A model generated the notes under the pieces. The model searched no databases. It saw only the letters and a program-made list of their open reading frames with translations, and was not told where the DNA came from. A program made the position numbers and the translations under genes. From assembly GCA_019278155.1 (NCBI GenBank), contig JADMLC010000006.1, forward strand, positions 1 through 44,598: a stretch of DNA of 44,598 bases, written 5' to 3'. Numbering within the stretch: position 1 is the stretch's first letter; every line of letters starts with the position of its first letter. This stretch comes from Candidatus Kinetoplastidibacterium crithidiae. GTDB lineage: Bacteria > Pseudomonadota > Gammaproteobacteria > Burkholderiales > Burkholderiaceae_B. Below are positions 40,251-44,598 of this stretch, piece by piece.

Positions 40251-40727
40251 ATGTCTACAGATGGTATTCTTAAACAAGGTTTCATAACTACTAATGCTGA
40301 TAAACTTCTTAAGTGGGCTCAAACAGGATCTATATGGCCAGTAACTTTTGGATTAGCTTGTTGTGCTGTTGAAATGATGCATGCTGGTGCAGCTCGTTAT
40401 GATTTAGATCAGTTCGGTATTATTTTTAGGCCAAGTCCACGTCAATCTGATCTAATGATAGTAGCTGGCACATTATGTAATAAAATGGCTCCTGCCTTGC
40501 GAAAGGTTTATGATCAGATGCCTGAGCCTAGATGGGTTTTATCTATGGGATCTTGTGCTAATGGTGGTGGTTATTATCATTATTCTTATTCTGTTGTCAG
40601 GGGGTGTGATAGAATTGTTCCTGTTGATGTTTATGTTCCTGGATGTCCACCTACATCTGAAGCTTTGATTTACGGTCTTTTTCAAATGCAGAAGAAAATT
40701 TTACAAAAGAATAGTATTTCAAGATAA
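40251..40727 (+). CDS. nuoB: NADH-quinone oxidoreductase subunit B
   Basis: Carries the terminal [4Fe-4S] cluster N2, which reduces quinone. In 158 residues the cluster ligands are the tandem C37 and C38, then C102 and C132 ([16 protein letters not shown]). The [19 protein letters not shown] and [17 protein letters not shown] segments are intact. It follows nuoA after 42 bases. Confidence 0.97.
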   Translation: MSTDGILKQGFITTNADKLLKWAQTGSIWPVTFGLACCAVEMMHAGAARYDLDQFGIIFRPSPRQSDLMIVAGTLCNKMAPALRKVYDQMPEPRWVLSMGSCANGGGYYHYSYSVVRGCDRIVPVDVYVPGCPPTSEALIYGLFQMQKKILQKNSISR

Positions 40728-40783
40728 TTCTTTAATGTTTTAGAAAATATAAAATTTGCTGCCTATTAAGGATATAAATGTAG

Positions 40784-41404
40784 ATGAATCAAATAGAAAT
40801 TCTGAAAGATAATTTAAAAGAGGTGCTTGTAAATTATAATTTTAACTTGTTGCACGGTAGAACTAATGAGTTAACCTTAGAAATTTCTTCCGACCAATGG
40901 TTGGATATTTGCAATATTTTAAAATTGGATAATAGTTTATATTTTGAAACTTGTATCGATTTATGTGCTGTAGATTATTTGTCCTGGGGTAAGTCTAGTG
41001 TTCATGATGGTAATACTGTACCTGAGGGCAGGCGTTTTGCCGTAGTAATTCATGTTTTATCCATAGTTAACAATTGGAGGCTTAGGGTTAGGACATGGGC
41101 AAAAGAAAATGATTTGCCAGTTATTCCTTCTTTAATAAATTGCTGGCCTAGTGTCAATTGGTTTGAAAGGGAAGCTTTTGATTTATTTGGTATAGTTTTT
41201 CATGGGCATAAAGATTTAAGAAGAATAATCACTGATTATGGCTTTGTGGGCTATCCTTTTCGTAAAGATTTTCCTTTATCTGGTAATGTTGAAATGCATT
41301 ATGATGAAAGTCTTAAAAAAGTTGTTTATAAAGAAGTTAGCATTGATACTAGAGAAATTACTCCAAGAGTTATTCGTGAAAACTCTTATGGATTGGAATT
41401 GTAG
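40784..41404 (+). CDS. nuoC: NADH-quinone oxidoreductase subunit C
   Basis: The 30-kDa type subunit of the peripheral arm, separate from nuoD here (they are fused in E. coli). The 206-residue protein contains the signature near the C-terminus: [42 protein letters not shown]. It contacts NuoB and NuoD and helps position cluster N2. An overlapping ATG context (GTAGATGAATC) sets the start at 40784. It ends 5 bases before nuoD. Confidence 0.96.
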   Translation: MNQIEILKDNLKEVLVNYNFNLLHGRTNELTLEISSDQWLDICNILKLDNSLYFETCIDLCAVDYLSWGKSSVHDGNTVPEGRRFAVVIHVLSIVNNWRLRVRTWAKENDLPVIPSLINCWPSVNWFEREAFDLFGIVFHGHKDLRRIITDYGFVGYPFRKDFPLSGNVEMHYDESLKKVVYKEVSIDTREITPRVIRENSYGLEL

Positions 41405-41409
41405 TAACC

Positions 41410-42666
41410 ATGGATATTAAAACTTATACTTTAAATTTTGGTCCTCAACATCCTGCTGCTCATGGTGTTTTGCGTTTGATATTGGAATTAAATGGTGAAG
41501 TAGTTCAAAAAGCAGATCCACATATCGGTCTTTTGCATAGGGCAACGGAAAAATTAATAGAAAATAAAACATATATACAGGGTCTACCTTACATGGATCG
41601 TTTGGATTATGTTTCTATGATGTGTAACGAACATGCTTATGTTATGACTATTGAAAAACTTTTAGGAATTGAAGTTCCATTAAGAGCCCAATATATCAGA
41701 GTAATGTTTGATGAAATTACGAGAATATTAAATCATCTTATGTCCTTAGGGTCTCATGCATTGGATGTTGGGGCCATGGCAGTATTCTTATACGCATTTC
41801 GTGAGCGTGAAGATTTAATGGATTGCTATGAAGCTGTTTCTGGTGCAAGGATGCATGCTGCTTATTATAGGCCAGGGGGTGTATATAGAGATTTACCTAA
41901 CTCTATGCCAATGTATGGAGATGCTTCTAGAGAGATCAGGAATAAAAAAGATTTTGATAAAATGAATGAAGCCCGTTCTGGTTCTTTATTGGATTTTATA
42001 TATGATTTTACTGAAAGATTTCCAAAATGTATAGATGAGTATGAATCTCTATTGACAGACAATCGTATTTGGAAACAGAGGCTTGTTGGTGTTGGAGTGG
42101 TCAGTCCTGATAGAGCTAAGGCTTTAGGTTTTACTGGTCCTATGTTACGAGGATCAGGTGTTGTTTGGGATTTGCGTAAAAATCAGCCTTATGAAATTTA
42201 TAATAATCTTTGTTTTGATATTCCTGTTGGAGTTAATGGAGATTGTTATGATAGATATTTGGTTCGTATGGCTGAAATGAGGGAAAGCAATAAAATTATC
42301 AGACAATGTGTCAACTGGTTACGTGATAATCCAGGTGCTGTTATATCAGATAATTGTAAATATGTTCCTCCTAAAAGGACAGATATGAAAACAGGAATGG
42401 AAGATCTGATTCATCATTTTAAGTTTTTTAGTGAAGGTTTTTGTATACCAGTTGGAGAGGCATATTCTTCAGTGGAACATCCTAAAGGCGAATTCGGAAT
42501 ATATATATTGTCTGATGGTGCTAATAAGCCGTATCGAGTTAAAATTCGTGCTCCAGGTTTTGCTCATCTACAGTCTCTAGATGAAATGTCGAAGGGGCAT
42601 ATGATATCAGATGTTGTAACTATTATAGGGACACAAGATATTGTGTTTGGTGAAATAGATAGGTAA
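41410..42666 (+). CDS. nuoD: NADH-quinone oxidoreductase subunit D
   Basis: The 49-kDa type subunit that, with NuoB, forms the quinone reduction site. It is 418 residues, starting [30 protein letters not shown], which includes the quinone-site His region. Other family marks are [31 protein letters not shown] and the C-terminal [36 protein letters not shown]. It follows nuoC after 5 bases and precedes nuoE after 57. Confidence 0.97.
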   Translation: MDIKTYTLNFGPQHPAAHGVLRLILELNGEVVQKADPHIGLLHRATEKLIENKTYIQGLPYMDRLDYVSMMCNEHAYVMTIEKLLGIEVPLRAQYIRVMFDEITRILNHLMSLGSHALDVGAMAVFLYAFREREDLMDCYEAVSGARMHAAYYRPGGVYRDLPNSMPMYGDASREIRNKKDFDKMNEARSGSLLDFIYDFTERFPKCIDEYESLLTDNRIWKQRLVGVGVVSPDRAKALGFTGPMLRGSGVVWDLRKNQPYEIYNNLCFDIPVGVNGDCYDRYLVRMAEMRESNKIIRQCVNWLRDNPGAVISDNCKYVPPKRTDMKTGMEDLIHHFKFFSEGFCIPVGEAYSSVEHPKGEFGIYILSDGANKPYRVKIRAPGFAHLQSLDEMSKGHMISDVVTIIGTQDIVFGEIDR

Positions 42667-42723
42667 ATTTTTTATATTGACATTATATAAATTAAGGTTA
42701 TTTAACTCTAAGACAGGCAAAGT

Positions 42724-43215
42724 ATGTTGCTTTCTAAAAAATCATATCAGAAAATAGATACGGAATTGGCAAAATTTCCTGCTGATAGACGTCAATCTGC
42801 TTTAATAGCAGCTTTAACAATTGCTCAAGAAGATAAATCTTGGTTATCTCCAGAAGTTATAGAGGATGTTGCTAATTACATAGGTGTTTCCCCTATAGCG
42901 GCTCAAGAAGTTGTTACTTTTTATAATATGTTTAATACTAAACATATGGGTAAAAATAAAATTTCTGTATGTACTAATCTTTCATGTTCATTTCGTGGTA
43001 GTAACGAAATTGCTTCATATTTAAAAAGAAAATTAGGTATAGACTTTAACGAAACAACCGATAACAAACAGTTTACTTTGATTGAAAGTGAATGTTTGGG
43101 AGCTTGTGGTGATGCTCCTGTTCTGTTGGTTAATAATAAACATATGTGTGCCAGAATGACTGAAGAAAAAGTTAATTCTCTTATTGATATTCTTTCAAAA
43201 GAAGATGGGGAATAA
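42724..43215 (+). CDS. nuoE: NADH-quinone oxidoreductase subunit E
   Basis: Thioredoxin-like subunit with the [2Fe-2S] cluster N1a, part of the NADH dehydrogenase module. In 163 residues the ligands are C83 and C88 (SVCTNLSCSFRGS) and C124 and C128 (ESECLGACGDAPVLLVN). The helical N-terminal part (about 1-75) is intact. It is followed by nuoF after 3 bases. Confidence 0.97.
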   Translation: MLLSKKSYQKIDTELAKFPADRRQSALIAALTIAQEDKSWLSPEVIEDVANYIGVSPIAAQEVVTFYNMFNTKHMGKNKISVCTNLSCSFRGSNEIASYLKRKLGIDFNETTDNKQFTLIESECLGACGDAPVLLVNNKHMCARMTEEKVNSLIDILSKEDGE

Positions 43216-43218
43216 TAC

Positions 43219-44589
43219 ATGAATTTAAAAGAATTTGAGATTAATTTTGATGATGGTTTAAAACCATATCCTAGTGGTGCGATAGAAAGCAGATCTACAT
43301 GTTTCCATGGTAGGCATATTTCTCCTCAAATTTTTGCTGGAATTACTGGTTGCAATTGGAGAATAGAGGACTATTTAACTAGAAATGGTTATGATTCTAT
43401 AAAAAAAATTATACACTCTAAAATGTCTCCTAATGATGTAATAGAAGAGATTAAATCATCTGGATTGCGAGGTAGAGGAGGAGCAGGATTTCCAACTGGT
43501 CTAAAATGGAGTTTTATGCCAAAAAGTTTATCCACTCAAAAATATCTTGTTTGTAATTCTGATGAAGGTGAACCTGGAACATTTAAAGATAGAGACATAT
43601 TAAGGTTCAATCCTCATCTAGTTATAGAGGGGATGCTTATAGCAGCTTATGCTATGGGCATAAGTGTTGGTTATAATTATATTCATGGTGAAATTTTTGA
43701 TGTTTATAAGCGTTTTGAAGAGGCTTTAAATGAAGCTATGTCATATGGTTTTTTAGGTGAGAATATATTAAATTCTAACTTTAGTTTTCATTTATATGCG
43801 GTGCATGGCTATGGTGCCTATATTTGTGGGGAAGAGACTGCTTTATTGGAGTCCTTGGAAGGCAAAAAAGGAAGGCCTCGTTTTAAACCTCCATTTCCTG
43901 CTAATGTTGGTTTATATGACTGTCCAACAAATATTAATAATACTGAAACATTTGCTGCTGTTCCTTGGATAATATTGAATGGTTCAGAAAAGTATTTAGA
44001 ATCTGGAAAAATTAATAATGCTGGAACTAAGATATTTTCTGTTAGTGGAGATGTAGAGTTTCCTGGGAATTATGAAATTCCACTTGGAACACCGTTTTCT
44101 GTTCTTTTAGAGCTTGCTGGTGGTGTTGTTAACGGCAATAAATTAAAAGCTGTGATTCCTGGAGGATCAAGTGCACCAGTCCTTCCAGCTGACATAGTTA
44201 TGAATTGTAGTATGGATTATGATTCCATATCTAAGGCCGGATCTATGCTTGGTTCTGGTGCAGTTATTGTTATTGATGAAACCAGGTGTATGGTAAAGTC
44301 TCTGCTAAGATTATCATATTTTTATTATGAAGAAAGTTGCGGACAATGTACTCCTTGTAGAGAAGGGACAGGTTGGATATATCGCATCTTGTCTAGAATT
44401 GAAAAAGGTGATGCTAATGTTGAGGATTTAGAATTATTGAATTCTATTTCTCATAATATAATGGGTAATACCATTTGTGCTCTAGGGGATGCAGCAGCTA
44501 TGCCTGTGATAAGTTTTTTAAAACATTTTAAACATGAATTTTTGTATCATATAACACATAAATCTTGTTTAGTAAAAAAATATTTGTAG
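43219..44589 (+). CDS. nuoF: NADH-quinone oxidoreductase subunit F
   Basis: Binds NADH and FMN and carries cluster N3, the entry point of electrons. The 456-residue protein has the glycine-rich FMN/NADH site [61 protein letters not shown], and the [4Fe-4S] ligands C374, C377, C380 and C420 ([15 protein letters not shown] ... [11 protein letters not shown]). It is complete, ending in SCLVKKYL. Only 9 bases follow its stop in the window; the expected next gene, nuoG, is at base 1. Confidence 0.97.
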   Translation: MNLKEFEINFDDGLKPYPSGAIESRSTCFHGRHISPQIFAGITGCNWRIEDYLTRNGYDSIKKIIHSKMSPNDVIEEIKSSGLRGRGGAGFPTGLKWSFMPKSLSTQKYLVCNSDEGEPGTFKDRDILRFNPHLVIEGMLIAAYAMGISVGYNYIHGEIFDVYKRFEEALNEAMSYGFLGENILNSNFSFHLYAVHGYGAYICGEETALLESLEGKKGRPRFKPPFPANVGLYDCPTNINNTETFAAVPWIILNGSEKYLESGKINNAGTKIFSVSGDVEFPGNYEIPLGTPFSVLLELAGGVVNGNKLKAVIPGGSSAPVLPADIVMNCSMDYDSISKAGSMLGSGAVIVIDETRCMVKSLLRLSYFYYEESCGQCTPCREGTGWIYRILSRIEKGDANVEDLELLNSISHNIMGNTICALGDAAAMPVISFLKHFKHEFLYHITHKSCLVKKYL

Positions 44590-44598
44590 AGTCTGAAA

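Overview
The window reads as a piece of the reduced, strongly AT-rich chromosome of a betaproteobacterial endosymbiont. Protein sequences and gene neighbourhoods are those of the Alcaligenaceae/Bordetella group: porin next to nuoA, rpsO-pnp-qor-tpiA-secG-tRNA-Leu, ilvI-ilvH-ilvC-pssA, ftsK-rarA-serS, and a yciB-bolA-parvulin set like that of Bordetella Par27. Codon third positions are mostly A/T, genes are tightly packed, there are no insertion sequences, phages or CRISPR, and several genes are shortened. My best guess is a Candidatus Kinetoplastibacterium-type symbiont of trypanosomatids; this rests on recognition from memory, not on a search.

Layout. 1-9899 (+): nuoG to nuoN, the second part of the complex I operon. 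9901-14125 (-): mfd and ahpC. 14323-16336 (+): a fused tsaB-rimI gene and a family 4 uracil-DNA glycosylase. 16333-17628 (-): lplT. 17942-20960 (+): a divergent zipA-like gene and ligA. 20975-22437 (-): a Par27-like parvulin, bolA and a shortened yciB. 22440-27055 (+): an ftsK lacking its membrane domain, a possible lolA remnant, rarA, serS. 27090-27181 (-): tRNA-Ser(CGA). 27283-32609 (+): yaaA, a long structured leader, ilvI-ilvH-ilvC, pssA. 32749-37868 (+): rpsO, pnp, qor, tpiA, secG, with tRNA-Leu(UAA) (-) and tRNA-Ser(UGA) (+) between pnp and qor, and tRNA-Leu(GAG) after secG. 38459-39643 (+): porin. 39843-44589 (+): nuoA to nuoF.

How it works together. All 13 or 14 subunits of NADH:quinone oxidoreductase are present (NuoC and NuoD separate), so the organism keeps a proton-pumping respiratory entry point. 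The ilv genes make the common steps of isoleucine/valine synthesis; in trypanosomatid symbioses such pathways are known to be shared with the host. Repair is represented by mfd, ligA, UDG and rarA; translation by serS, four tRNAs, rpsO, tsaB-rimI; envelope by pssA, lplT, secG, porin and the parvulin.

Most notable points: (1) yciB and ftsK are divergent, 2 bases apart, and both lack their N-terminal membrane parts exactly at the shared junction, as if one deletion removed both 5' ends; together with an anchorless zipA-like gene this points to altered cell division. (2) The nuo operon is cut between nuoF and nuoG by the window ends: base 1 is the nuoG start codon and the last base is 9 nt past the nuoF stop, so the window is circularly permuted with respect to a normal operon. 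(3) A roughly 350-nt highly structured leader precedes ilvI. I did not see a clear candidate for a wholly new multi-gene system.
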